Shown: positions 23,569-35,120 of the stretch, in pieces
How the letters are laid out: every line of letters begins with the position of its first letter
Position numbering within the stretch: the first letter of the stretch is position 1
Source: Linnemannia hyalina
Taxonomy: Eukaryota > Mortierellomycota > Mortierellomycetes > Mortierellales > Mortierellaceae
NCBI GenBank assembly: GCA_019671135.1
Contig: JAHRHY010000009.1
Coordinates: 682,001-746,000 of the forward strand
Length of the DNA stretch: 64,000 bases
Direction of reading: 5' to 3'
The notes under the pieces: model-generated
What the model was told of the DNA's origin: nothing
What the model saw: only the letters and a program-made list of their open reading frames with translations
Databases searched by the model: none
Program-made: the position numbers and the translations under genes

Positions 23569-26500
23569 TTATCTTTGCCGAGAAGATCCGTGTCCGCGAC
23601 TCCTTTCCCGCTGATAGTCATCCTCATCATCGTCGTTAAAAACATTCTCGTCCAGGTCCCCCTCTTCTTCTTCTTCCTCGTCAGTAGGGCTGCCGTGACC
23701 ACTTCCACCACTGCTTCCTTCGCCATTCTCGCTCTCGCCTTGCTGTCCAGATCCTAGCGTTCCGTCCTCTGTAGGGCTCGGGCTGGTCATTCGGACATCC
23801 TGGTCTTCTCCTGGCTGTGTCATACCTAAACCCTCCGCATGTCCTCCATTTGACGCATCTTGCTGCTGGGTTGTCGGTGCCGCAAGTGCCTCTAGAGAAT
23901 AGGGGTGGGGGTGTCCCGTAAAATGCGGACACATGGGCGAATGGACATGTGTGTACGACGGCAGAGGAGACGATGAAGACGACATCGACATGGGCATGAT
24001 GGGTGATGCTGATGAAGATGATTCCTGTCCTGCATACTCATGGCTTGCTGAGCTCGACACCGAGTGTGAATGCGAGTGCGCTTGGTATCCGAAATGGTGT
24101 GGTCGATGTCGGTGGTGGTGACGTGCAGCCTGCATCATCATGTCGGCATAGTCTCGTCCAGCCTGCTCCAACTCGGCCATCAGGGGATGCAGCCCCAACG
24201 ACTCTGCCGCGCTGCCGTCCTCGGAGTGAGGTACAAGCTCTTCCATATGCGTGGGAGCCATTAAGCCAGAGGGTGCTTGTCCTGCTATTGTCGATCCTGC
24301 ATTGTCGGCCAATTCTATTGCTGTAACCTCAGGCCCTGACGCCGTATTCGACCCTTCGCCGAAAGCATTGTTGATAGCCAATTGCTGGACATGCGCTTCC
24401 GTTTCCCGCAAGGTCAAGCCCAAATGCGCCAGGATGGCCGACGAATGTTGACCGCCAGCAACCATCGATGCGACGGTCGATCCCATGATGCGATAACTCC
24501 TCTGAATGCTGGAAGGGGTCGAAGAAGGCATGGTCGGGTTCTCCTGCATGTATTGTCTCAGTTCCCGAACACCCTTGCCGGAAAACACACAAAAGACTTC
24601 GCGCTGGTGGGGTGTGAACTCTGAGGGTGGAACTCGACAAAATGTTTGGTACTTGGGTGACATGAAGGCAGGCACTCCAGTGACAGACAGGTGAGTCAGC
24701 TTGGGGCACTGACTGACCAGGGCTGAGACAGCAGTATCTGAGAGGTGGGCACAGTACGAGAGATGCACGCGCTCGAGCGTCTGGGGAACGATCTGCGAGA
24801 CTAGCATGGCGTAGATTCCATGGTCCGTGATGTTGGTGCATTTGACGAGCCCGATCCTGCGCAACTTTGGCAGCTGAGCCATGGCAAAGACGGCTGCGTC
24901 GGTGAGTTTGGAGCAGCAGGCAAGATCGAGGTATCGAATGCGAGTGCAGTGTTGGGCCAATGTGGCAATCGCCCTGTCTGTCAACTTTGAGCAGTGTCCT
25001 AGATGCAGGTAATGAAGGTGCTTGCCCAGGAGTTTGATGACACTTGCTCCAACATCGGTGATCTGGTCACATTTGGTCAGGGTCAGGTTGCGGAGTCGGG
25101 GTGCTGCAGGGATAATTCTGGCCAGGGTCTCGTCTGTAATGTGAACACAGGACGTCAAATTCAGGACCCTGAGCTGGTCGAATCGGTGTGAGATCAGCGA
25201 AGCAGAGGGGAGTTGGAGGGCGGAGGGGTTGGATCCAAGGGGAATGGCTGAGAAGGCTAGGTCGGAGAGATTGGCGAGGAGAGTCATGTTGATATCCCGG
25301 ATCTGGGGCAGACTCTGGACAACAGACCGAATAGCGGTGTTGGTCATAAGGTTGCAGTTGGTGATATCGATTTCCATGAGCTGTGGGCAGTTCTGCGTGA
25401 GTGCAAGGATGGACCGATCTGTCAGGAGAACGCATTGGCTGAGCTTGATCTATCGTAAACAAGGAGACAGAGAATTGGACACGATGTGTTGAGTGAGCGA
25501 TCTAATGCACAGGAGTGTCATAATTATCGGACTTGCGACAAGTTGCCTTTGTGCCGCTGCAGCGGCAGCAACCCTTCCCTTGGCATGACCTCGGAAACAA
25601 TACGGAGGTGAAGGAAGGGATGATGATGAGAGCTGTGTTGATTGCCAATGTATATTCATCTCCTGGTCTTGTTTCCTGTAATATATCTCTGCTCTTGTAG
25701 CAACATCACAAAGAATAATCTTATTCTCTCTGTCTCGTCTGTCTGTCTCTAGTTCTCTTCTCTCTGTTAAAAGGGAGTGTGCATACATCACATATCTGCT
25801 GGAGATGGGACTGAGATAAATGCAAGGGATGATGACGAGAAGAGGAGAGAATACTTACTCGCTTGAGACTTGAGCAACTAGCGGCCAGTTGCACAATAGC
25901 ATCGTCGGTAAGGGCCGCACATCCGGCAAGGTACAGAGTGTGGAGTTTAGGGCAGAAGCGGGCGACAGAGTCCAGCACCGCATCCGTGACGGCTGGGATC
26001 TCGGACAGATCCAGGGAGTAAAGACCCTTGCCGGCCTGCAGGATCTGCTTGAGCCCTTCCTCTGTGGTCTTGTTGCATCCTGGCAACAACAGCCGTTCGA
26101 GCCGCGAGCAGCCGCTGAAGCGGATCAAAGTCTCGTCGGTGAGTTCCTGGGCAAGGAAGGAAAAGTTGAGGCGGCGAATGTAGGTTGCATAGGGGAAGAT
26201 GGTCTGTGTTCTGTCGAGGGTCATGATGTCACACATCTTTATCGCCAAGGGTATACTGAGCAGGGCGGGGCGAGACCATAGGAGGTCGACACCGCAGGAG
26301 CACCACAGCTTGCAGACGAGGATAACCGAGCGCAGGTCGAGAGGGTTGGAGAGGAACTTGAAGATGTAGACGATGAGTTCTGACGGGATGGATGGGTATT
26401 GGTTTCTTTCAGAGTTGTTGTTACTGTAGACCATGTGGTCATTGGTAGTTGCGGTTGCAGTTGTTGGAGACATGGTATGAGTAGTCATTGTACTAGAGTG

Positions 26501-26665
26501 GATGTGGTCGATGTGGTGAGTGAGATTTGAGTCTGAGGAGGACTGGCTAAGGTTTGAGCGCGAGGAGGAGAGGGAGGGAGCGGGAGACTTTGTGTTGCGG
26601 ATGGTATCCGAGTGCTCGCTGGTAGTGGTGTTGGTTCCTACAAAGGCTGGTTGTGCGGGCAGCAT
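23569..26665 (-). CDS. GRR1: GRR1-like F-box / LRR protein of SCF ubiquitin ligase
   Basis: Two exons, 26665-25859 and 25449-23569, join at phase 0 to 895 aa. An F-box lies at about residues 91-135 ('YPSIPSELIVYIFKFLSNPL', 'LVCKLWCSCGVDLLW'). A long regular array of cysteine-containing LRRs runs to about residue 500 ('LYLAGCAALTDDAIVQLAAS', 'LHLGHCSKLTDRAIATLAQH'). The array ends in the Grr1-specific cap 'FCRVPPSEFTPHQREVFCVF' and 'SGKGVRELRQYM'. Grr1 is the SCF adaptor that degrades G1 cyclins and links nutrient (glucose) sensing to the cell cycle. The C-terminal 350 residues are disordered, His/Ser-rich and acidic. An in-frame extension upstream of the ATG at 26665 is promoter-like low-complexity sequence, so the MLPAQP start is preferred. 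The 409-nt intron is long for this window. A CT-rich tract precedes the gene on its strand. Confidence 0.88.
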
Positions 26666-27644
26666 GGTCGGCAAGAGAGGCAAGGGAAGGAGAGTGTTGT
26701 TAACCGAAGGAGTGGGTGACAAGCCGAAGAGGGTGAGAGGGGGCGGGGGAGGAGGGAAGGAGACAAGTGCCCGGGGAAGTGGAATTGAGTTGGAGAGAAG
26801 GGCAGTTGCTGGTTGAATGGAATGGAATGGAGAGGAGGGAGGGAAGGAAGGAAGGAAGAGAGGAAGAAGACGAGAGGGGTGCGAAGACGAAAAAAGAAAA
26901 AAAGAAGAAAAGAAAAAAAAAAAGGCAAAAAAGCAGTCGGGCGGCGAAATGATTGATGATTGATGATTGATGAAAAAGAAGAAAAAGCTTTTAGCCTTTT
27001 TTCTATTCCTGATGTCGATGTTGGATGTCGGATGTGTTGATAAATGCTGTAGATACAAAACACCATGGCTTGCATTCACCACAACAAGGGTGAATTAACA
27101 AGAACCAGCAGTAGCGCCCGTCGGGAGAACAGCTAGGCTAAGCCGATGGGTCACTTCAGGGGAGATGAACTGGGAGTCTGGGAATCGTCATCTTCAAGGA
27201 TAAACATCCTTCTGCCATGCCCTTCTTGCCTTGCCGCAAGAAACATTCGCTTCTTTTTTCTCTCCCTTTACTGCTACTGGCCACCATTTTTTATTTTTCC
27301 TTTGGGCCAACCCTTGAACAAGCCTGCCTGCCTGCTGCCGCTACCTGTTGCTCCAACCTACTCACCCAAGGGGCTCAAAGGAGGATCAAATTCAGTTGAC
27401 TTGACAAAAGGAGACAAAGGCAACGCAAGAGGGCTAGGAGAGGCAAAAGAGAGGCCAGACAAGGGGACAGATGCGCGACGGACGATGGGAGAGAAGGAGG
27501 CGGTTTATTAAATAAAGAGCCAAAATGGAAACTAGGGCAACCTTTGCTCCTCCTGGTCGAGTTGCAACAACAACACAACACCAACAACAACAATAGACAA
27601 AAAAATGGAGCCAGTTGTCGCTGTTGGTGTGTGCGTGGCGTGGT

Positions 27645-27679
<35 letters not shown>

Positions 27680-29091
27680 GAACAAGAACAAGAACAAGAA
27701 CAAGAACAAGAACAAGAACAAGAACAAGACCAAAAAGAACACAACGCAACTTTACTGCGACCAAAGCACAGGGGTAAAAGAAAAAAAAACACAACGCATG
27801 GCCCATGCACCCACTCACGTACCCCCTCATCCCCGTCCCGGTGTCACTTTTTTAAACACATACCCCTTCCCCAAAAAAAGTAAAAAGCTCATAGGTGAAC
27901 GTGGCCCTTCTGTGATCTCTTGGACTACTGGGGTTTGATGGCCATCATTCCCCCTTTCTTCCGCAATGAATGACTCTTCAACATGACCCTGCAACGATGT
28001 CCATCTACTACTACTTAGGGGTCCCTCTCCTCATGGTCCAAAATTAGCCCTCATTTTATATGTCATGATTACTTTTGGAATGTGATTTTTCATATTTCAT
28101 GGGCGATTGTTATCTTTCTGTCAGGCATGTGAACTAGCAAGCTACACGCTCACCACCCACCCACCAACACCATCGCGCTCACAAGCCATTTTTCTGTAGG
28201 GTGCGGGTTTGAAATATATTGTGACAATCAGGAGGGCATGCATATGTGTCTCTCTCTCTGTCTCTGAACGGAGAGATTTCATCTTAGGGGGGCATACAGC
28301 AAAAAGGGACGGCAATCAAGAAATGGAAGACGACGAACGACGAGCCGAAAAAATAAGAATAAAACACGGATCATCGTTGCAAGTGTGTGCATGGGTTTGT
28401 CGAATAGATCCGAACAAACAAAAAAGTAAGAGTTCTGGGAGGTGGTCAGGGTAACCAAATGTCTAAAAATATGTTGACACCTTCACTCCTTCTGTCAACC
28501 GTAGTGGCATCAAAGGCAAAAGAGGAAGAGTGTGTATAGTGAATTGGAAGGGATGTGGAAAATGGCCGATGGGTCGTGTCAAGCCTTCTTGCCCCTGTCA
28601 AGCGGAATATCTTTTTCTGAACAAAGTCAAGATTGAATTCGTTTCACCTCCACATTGGCGACAAATGGTTGGTTCTCTTTGATTACATTGAGACACAATA
28701 ACTAGAACAAAGGCCTGTTTGCTTACCCAAAGGAATGAGCGGAAGATCAAAAATCGATTCCCAAAAGAAAAACAAAAGTCCACCAGGCACACATAACATC
28801 CCGATCCTTCCTAGAAAAAATGCCCTGGATTGATACAGTCATCATGCATACCAGGGACCTTACCTTGGCCTTTGTTTGTTATTTCCCACGACCAGGATCA
28901 ATCGGCAATGCAATGCGCATGGCATTGAGAGCAATAACAAAGAGAAAGGAAAACAAACAACACGCTCTCCACCTCTCCAGGTTTTGCATTGGATCTCGCA
29001 CGGACATCTCAGTCCACCCCTTCCATCCAACCCCTATGATTCTTTGCAGGAATGAGAAAATGTACACATCTACACATTTATTACGAACTCC
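26666..29091. other. Intergenic: GRR1 promoter to 3' flank of the next gene
   Basis: 2.4 kb with no supported gene. 26820-26925 is purine-rich on the plus strand (polypyrimidine on the GRR1 strand). A compound CAA/CAAGAA microsatellite sits at 27645-27730. The rest (27.8-29.0 kb) is unremarkable AT-moderate sequence; ORFs of 60-150 codons there overlap the repeats or lack protein-like composition. Confidence 0.5.
27645..27730. repeat. Compound microsatellite (AAC)n-(AAGAAC)n
   Basis: Directly visible: about a dozen AAC triplets followed without a break by about eight AAGAAC hexamers. It lies about 1 kb upstream of the GRR1 start codon. It would translate as poly-Asn or Asn-Lys in the forward frame, but nothing suggests it is coding. 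Confidence 0.95.
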
Positions 29092-31710
29092 TCAATTGAT
29101 AGCTTTGATTCGCTTCCGCGACTTTTTTGGTGTCAAGATAGTAAGTTCGCCCAGTTGTACCGTTGTTTTCCGAGGTGGTGATGTGTGCCTTGTCGATAAC
29201 TGATTTGCTGCACCTGCTGCCGATCGTTTTTCTTTTTGGTCCTGTCTCCTTTCGTTAGCTATATGTCTCGTCGTCGCCGCTGTTTCATTCAGGTTCTGTC
29301 GCTGTTCCTTGATATTCTTCTGGTATGCGGTTAACATTTCCTATTTATAATCCAATAACTATTGTGAATCACATAGTCGCGACAGTAATGAAACTTTTAA
29401 CACAATTGAGCGCATAAACATACCACATAGTTGCAGAGTAGGATTGGTGATGGTCCAGACAGGAACTCTGACATTTGTTCCTTGTCGCTTGGTAGTCGAA
29501 TCATCCTTGAATCAGCTGCTCCTGCAACAAGCACACCTTGACTTCTCTTCAGGCCGCATATCATCGCCGACATGCCTACATGCAGATGCAGCAAAAATCG
29601 GAGATTAGTATAATGCAACTGACAGTGTCTTTTTTGCGGTTTCCACTTCCAAACAAAAAGACATGTCTCCTACCCCGGATATCAAGTGGTAGCATAGTGG
29701 GCAACTCAATCCCTTTCCGACTGGCTTCGCGATGGATCGTATGATTGATCCTCACATTCTTCTTGTACTGGATCTCACAGAGCCCACCATCTTCAGCCGA
29801 TTTTGCCTCCGTGTTCAGGATCTCGAGGTCGCCTTCCTTGAGCAACAAATCGACCCGTCGCCCGTTTTCTGTTTCTCCTGTCACTCCAAACTTGAGGAAC
29901 AATAGTCGTTGTGCCACCTGTGTCGCCCTGCATATTTTTTCTCCGCTAGATCATTGATCGAAAAAAAATAGTTCAGTACTAAAGGCAGGGTTCCGCGACG
30001 TAAAAAGAAAGAAGATGGGTCGATATGATGTACATGTACTGTACCTGGTGAACTTCAGTTTTCCACAGCTCAGGGTTTCGAGGATGAACTTCCAAAGGGC
30101 AACCACCTCTGATTCTGAGCTAGGCAAGTTCCCGTACTCAATCAACGTAGCCCTATAATCTCAAAATAAATCAATCCCTACATTTAAATATAGGTACATC
30201 CTCACTCTACTATCTCAAAATATACCCAGCCCAAGAGCACAGAGCGAGAAGAAAAAGTGACTTACAGATGAACGACACATCGCAGCATAGGCGTGATGCT
30301 CGGTCGATCCTCGCCCTCAATCGTAGCCTTGGCGATCTCCCCGATCATAACTTCACCCTTGAGCACAAGCATCTGGATCCCGAGATGGAGGCATTTCCGA
30401 AGCTGAGAGAGTAGTTGGCCGAGCTCCTTGTTCTCGGCGCTCAGCTGAGGTTCCAGGGTCGAGGGTGCTTCTTCGCAGATCCATGTCCGAGTATCCAGGA
30501 TCCCGCTCATCCCGACCCTATTTGGTTGAAACGAGAAATGAAGTCAGCTAAACGAAAACAAATATGACACGCCCAAACGCGAATGAGTTATGGATACCCT
30601 ACATGAGATCCTTGGAGTCTTCGGTGCTGAGCTCGGCTTGTTCAATCAGGCTGCGCGAGCTTGAAAAGATTTTGACCTCCAGGTCTGACAATCCTTCCGT
30701 AGAAATCTTGTCCAGCCCTAGAGTGTCTTGTCCGCGGAGCTAACGACAGCACAATCCATCATATATCCAAGGTTAGTTTTGACGTCCGATAGTTATCACG
30801 CTCTCAATGTGTCGAAGGGAACACTAGATGAGGTAAGGTTGCTTACCTTGTTCACAGTTGCAAGTAATAGATGACTCCACCTATCATCGAGGTCTATGCT
30901 TGATGCTTCCAGACTTGATTCCTTGGAATGAGTTCTAGCTGGTGGTAATGGTCGTGACGATGTCGGGCTGCTTTCTACTGGATGCGACTTTATGCTTGTT
31001 TCTGGGTCCTCTGATGTCTTTTTTGTTTCCTAATGGACGGTTGATGAGAATATATATCAGTCTCAGATCTGTAATTCGTGTCTGAATAATTTGAACAGTT
31101 TTTTGTTTCAAACCTTTTCAGTGATACGATCGCGGTGGCGCTTTCTATTGCCCTCTGATCCTAAATAATCACGTTCAAGTAAGGAGAGGTCTTGGTGAGG
31201 ATACGAAAAAAAGCAACCAGGAAGAAAACATTGAGAACAAAAAAACCGCAAAGTAGTCTTACCATGCTTGTTGTCCTGATTGAGCAACAGAGTCAACCGC
31301 CGATCACTCCCCTGAAGCTGCTCCACACTCGTCGCAAGCAACTGCAACGACCGACTCTTGACCAGCAACTTCTGAATCACATTATCTGCCGCCGAACTCA
31401 AACTGATATGCTTACTGTTGTTATGAAAGGACAGACTGAGATCGACAAGGCATTGAACCCCGCTGGACTTGAACAGGTGGATCCATCGCTGCCACTCTCG
31501 CGTCAAGTCAGTTTTTGATTCAATACTGATATCTCGTGCGAGGAAGTAGTCTTCTGGGTTGGCGTCGCGAATGTTTTTGAGGGACGAGAAGTAATTGGCG
31601 CCGTGACGGGCTTGGAACCCTTGGGCTTCTATCCAGTCCTTGCAGATCATCCTGATGGGTTGTCGAGGTTGTGAGGTTGAATGAATGAAGGGAGTATTCT
31701 GTGTGACCAT
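29092..31710 (-). CDS. Nine-exon protein of unknown function with PD-(D/E)XK-like motif
   Basis: Minus-strand exons 31710-31263, 31160-31114, 31029-30847, 30739-30603, 30517-30266, 30152-30045, 29945-29674, 29575-29424 and 29340-29092 total exactly 616 codons including stop, all with GT-AG ends and matching phases. That supports a real, intact gene. The N-terminal third is helical and hydrophilic. A middle linker is Ser/Pro-rich. In exon 7 the block around residues 421-442 has D424, then E438-A-K440 in the context 'GRRVDLLLKE' and 'LEILNTEAKS', preceded by a helix with Glu ('PQLSAENKELGQLLSQL'). That is the layout of a PD-(D/E)XK nuclease core. It is followed by 'EIQYKKNVRINHTIHREA' and a beta-rich 'GGMSAMICGLKRSQGVLVAG'. 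The C-terminus is Lys/Arg-rich (PKKSRKRIKAIN), possibly nuclear. I recognise no named family; related uncharacterised proteins occur in Mucoromycota. Enzyme activity is not established. Confidence 0.7.
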
Positions 31711-32026
31711 GAAGGCATTGCCTCTTGAGGTCACGTGTTAACACGCTCCTTGTATTTCTGGTCTGCGGTGATTGTTGGTCAACATCAGAACCTACCTTCA
31801 TCCAACACCTCCTTCACCTTGTTATACATCGCCATTACCTGCGTCTTGTTCATCAACGCTTCCCTCTCCCGCGCCCATCACCACAGCACCAAAAACAGCC
31901 GCACACCAAGGTACAAATTGTTTAACCTCCCTCCTCTCCTTTTCAAAAAGGATACGAACATGGGTACCAGATCGGTCTAGCTCTGCCTCGCTCTTGGCGA
32001 TGACCGTCGTTCAAGAGCTCGTGGAA

Positions 32027-32173
32027 CTGGATTCAACCCCTCAGGCCTCGGGCGAACCCTACCGACATGCACTGAAGCCTTTCTGTCTGCTCTTTGCTAT
32101 GGGGTATGCGCCAACTGTTGTCCTACTCATGTATTTGCGGAAGAGCTATGGACAACAGTGTGACGCCTGGGGA
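32027..32173 (+). repeat. Direct repeat copy A (diverged tandem duplication)
   Basis: Begins at CTGGATTCAACCCCTCAGG (32027) and ends at TGTGACGCCTGGGGA. It shares near-identical ends with copy B 326-327 bp downstream and a more diverged middle. In frame it encodes a short hydrophobic segment (FCLLFAMGYAPTVVLLMYL). Confidence 0.65.
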
Positions 32174-32353
32174 CCAACGACCTGGTACATAATAGCCATA
32201 CGGGTCGTGGATATCGCAAGTCTTCGACTCAATTGCTCCTTTTTCTTCTTCAAGAGGGTGCTCGTTTCTTTTTTCTTCTTCTACTTATCGTGCTGGTCTG
32301 GTCTGCCTCTCACTGTTTCAACATCCAGATATTGTTGTCAGGTGCCCGCAGTA

Positions 32354-32499
32354 TTGGATTCAACTCTCAGGCCTCGGGCGGATCTCCTTCACAGACCTAT
32401 TTGTGTTTGCGGAGATGATACGCGCCAGCTGTGTCCTCTCTCTCTCGATTGTTACCTTTTGACAGGAGAATTCTGGACAATCAGTGTGACGCCTGGGAC
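32354..32499 (+). repeat. Direct repeat copy B (diverged tandem duplication)
   Basis: Begins TTGGATTCAACTCTCAGG (32354), where one base is missing relative to copy A, and ends TGTGACGCCTGGGAC. The matching ends keep the same offset at both sides, as expected for a duplicated block that later decayed. It does not keep copy A's reading frame. Confidence 0.65.
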
Positions 32500-32645
32500 T
32501 GACAGCTTCACCGTTAATACATATTTCGTCGTGGGTGTTTTCTTCGATGAATGTTGTGGTGAATAGTTGATAAGAGTGTTGGTCCACTTCAATGATGCCT
32601 TGAGATTCAAGTTCTCTAATGTACACACGTTTCTTGTTCTTCTTC

Positions 32646-32685
32646 TCCTGAGCGTGCAACCTAGCACTAGGTTGCTCGCTCAGGA
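32646..32685. repeat. Inverted repeat, 19-bp arms, 2-nt loop
   Basis: Arms 32646-32664 and 32667-32685 are reverse complements except for one mismatch; the loop is CA. Core arms read GCAACCTAG / CTAGGTTGC. It could fold as a strong hairpin in RNA or be a remnant of a palindromic mobile-element end. Confidence 0.85.
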
Positions 32686-35120
32686 ACGCATATCTAGGCA
32701 CAGGAAAATGACCATGGATGGAGAATATTCAGGAACTATTGGACTGCAAGTACTGATAGGATCATGGACAGGAGTTGCACTTTCGACGATTGTGAAGAGA
32801 GTGAGGATGTCGCTAGTCAATATCCCTCAGGATCGACTACTTCTCTATGATAACTATAAAGTCGTTTTCCATGTTACATCACACCCTCGTACACACATGG
32901 TTTTTATTACTGGCAGCATGAAGACTGGGCTACTGGTTCAAAAGAGTACTGTCTAACCCATCGTACACGACTATCATGACATCGTTCGCTTTTCCCTGTA
33001 TTTGTCGCACTGCTGTAAAAACCAAGAAAAAGATCTCTTTGTAATGATTGATGACGCGGAGTTCAAAGTCGCGTTGAAAACGAGACGCGCCTTTTCGAAA
33101 TCGAACATAATAGAGACGGGACAGCAAGGAAAAAAAAAATTACGGTGGAGGGAAACCATGCTTTGCAAAGACAAGCATTTGGTTGCTGTCCTGCTCTCTG
33201 TTTGACCCTCTGCTCGCCAACCATCGTTTGGACCATAACCCAGAGTCCTTAGATCACATGAAGCTTTTCTGCTTTTTTGGAGCAAAGGAAGGATAGGTCC
33301 GTATGTTAAAGGTACAAGAAAAAGAAAGGAGTCAAAAACATGGTCACACTTCTGGTGGACAAAAACGAACAAAGGTACTTGTACTTATTCGTTAAGTCTA
33401 GGCACAAGAGCCGCTCGAAGTCGGTGGCAATTAACCAATGACGCATCACGGGCTCAAATGAACAGTGCTAACAAGGTATCTTTTGTAATGTCACTAATCC
33501 AACTGCGCGTTGTTGAGTAAAAGGTAAACAGCATGGGTCTTATCGTTCTAAAAATGAGTGGCTCGGAAAAAAGGAAAAAAAAAAAAACTACAAGGAGACA
33601 GAAGATTTCTGTGTATCCAGCCAGCACGAGACTTGAGATTTGGGCGAATGACCTCTTGTCTTCCTCCCTTATTCTCGATGCAACAACGACAAAACGACGA
33701 CTATGTTTGTGGAGAAAGAACTGAAAATGAGAGCAGAGCAAACGAAAGAAATATAAGGCCATGCATGAGCATCGAAAGAAAAAGATGATGCATCTGCTTT
33801 CCTTCTGTAAAAAATGAGTGTGTGTGTGTTGGTGTAACGGCTTCTCCTCTTGGGACCCCGGATACTGCAAATCGCTCTTCTATGACTCTTTGTCCGAAAG
33901 GGTCCCATGAGTTCAGGTGGCAGTAAGCATCAGAAAAAAAGAGGAAAGGCTTTTCTCGCGCGATCATCGATTTCGAGCAAGTGCTCATCGGTACAATGTC
34001 TTCGAAGCGAGATAGTAACGTTCATAGGATCGGGAATGAAATAAAGATGTAAGGTATCCACAATGGCTTTTTGTCCAGCGTCAATAGAGGTGCAGAAGTA
34101 GCGACCGGCTTTTACAAAAACGCAAGAACAAGGCGGAGGTAACAAGAGGGAGCGTGACGATTGAAGAGATGGTGGGGTTAGGGTGAGTTAGCTGCTAGTT
34201 GGACCCAAGGGAAGGCAGGACACGGGTGACCCAAGGGTCCTGTGTGTTTATGGAAGAGAAAAACAACAAAGAATGGAAAGGAGAGGGGCAACGAGACAAA
34301 GAGGATGAATTGGCTTCCAACTCCTATTAGAGTACTTGATTGACTGAGGGAGGGAGGGAAGGAGGCACAGAACATACATACCCCCGCGAGCAAAGGAAGA
34401 AAGCAAAACGAACGAGCAATGTGCATGCAATGGTTCATCGAAGCAATTTTGTAGGAGCGATCGCTGTAGTACTTTCGTGTAAAAATATCTCCTTTTTTCC
34501 ACTTCGCCCTCCTGAGGTCACATTGTTCCATTTCCTATTTTATTTTTGAGCTATCGTTCTGCTCATTATTCATCAAGCCAGTCATTCATTCGGTCGCATG
34601 TCCTCAACGCCCCATTCTCCGTTCTTTATTTCAACTCTTTTTTCCTTTCTCCCTTGTCTTTCTCTTTCTTCTTCTTTCTTCTCTCTTGTTTTTCTTCTCT
34701 TCATTATTCCTCTTTTCACCTTTCCCTTCGTCTCCGCCCTCGATTGTCCACTCGTTCGTCTTTTCCTCCCTCAGCACTCACCGTTCGTTGACGATCACTC
34801 CTAACGCTGTTGCACACGGCCGTTTGCTTTACTCCAACTCCATCCCTACTCTTCCACTTCCTCTTGATTGCCTTATACCCTTCTACTTCCTGGCAATCCG
34901 ACTCAAAACAAACCTCCTCTCATCCTTTAATCACCCCTCCTCGCAGTACTCCCTCTCTCAGCGTCTTGCTCGTTCACCCTTTCTCCTTTTGAAAATCTTA
35001 ACGATCCGTCTTTTGGCTCATCACAGTATTCTATCCTTTCCCAACCTCTCGGGCAAGTGAACAACACCCATTCCTCTCCTCTCCTTCACAACCTACAAAA
35101 ACCACCGCAACGACAAAAAC

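Larger units (their letters stand above)
31711..35120. other. Gene-poor stretch with decayed duplication and hairpin
   Basis: 3.4 kb without a gene I can support. It contains a diverged direct duplication (32027-32173 and 32354-32499), a 19-bp-arm inverted repeat (32646-32685), A- and T-rich patches, and from about 34560 to 35110 a long pyrimidine-rich stretch leading to the AVT start codon. A plus-strand ORF opening at 32001 (MTVVQELVELDSTP...) has one hydrophobic segment but runs into low-complexity TTC repeats. It may be a relic exon. Confidence 0.5.

Noticed and set aside
25721..27082. Upstream extension of the GRR1 frame beyond the ATG at 26665
   Set aside because: The added residues are poly-Phe/Ser from the CT-rich promoter tract, with no conserved features; the MLPAQP start is more likely.
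27375..27830. Leu/Val- and Asn/Lys-rich ORFs over the microsatellite
   Set aside because: They are translations of the AAC/AAGAAC repeat in different frames.
31772..32566. 264-codon plus-strand ORF
   Set aside because: Overlaps the 5' flank of the PD-(D/E)XK gene, runs through TTC simple repeats and both copies of the decayed duplication; composition is not protein-like except for one hydrophobic patch.
33400..34560. Cluster of 60-140-codon ORFs on both strands
   Set aside because: No shared frame, no motif, low-complexity Phe/Ser/Lys-rich translations; treated as non-coding.
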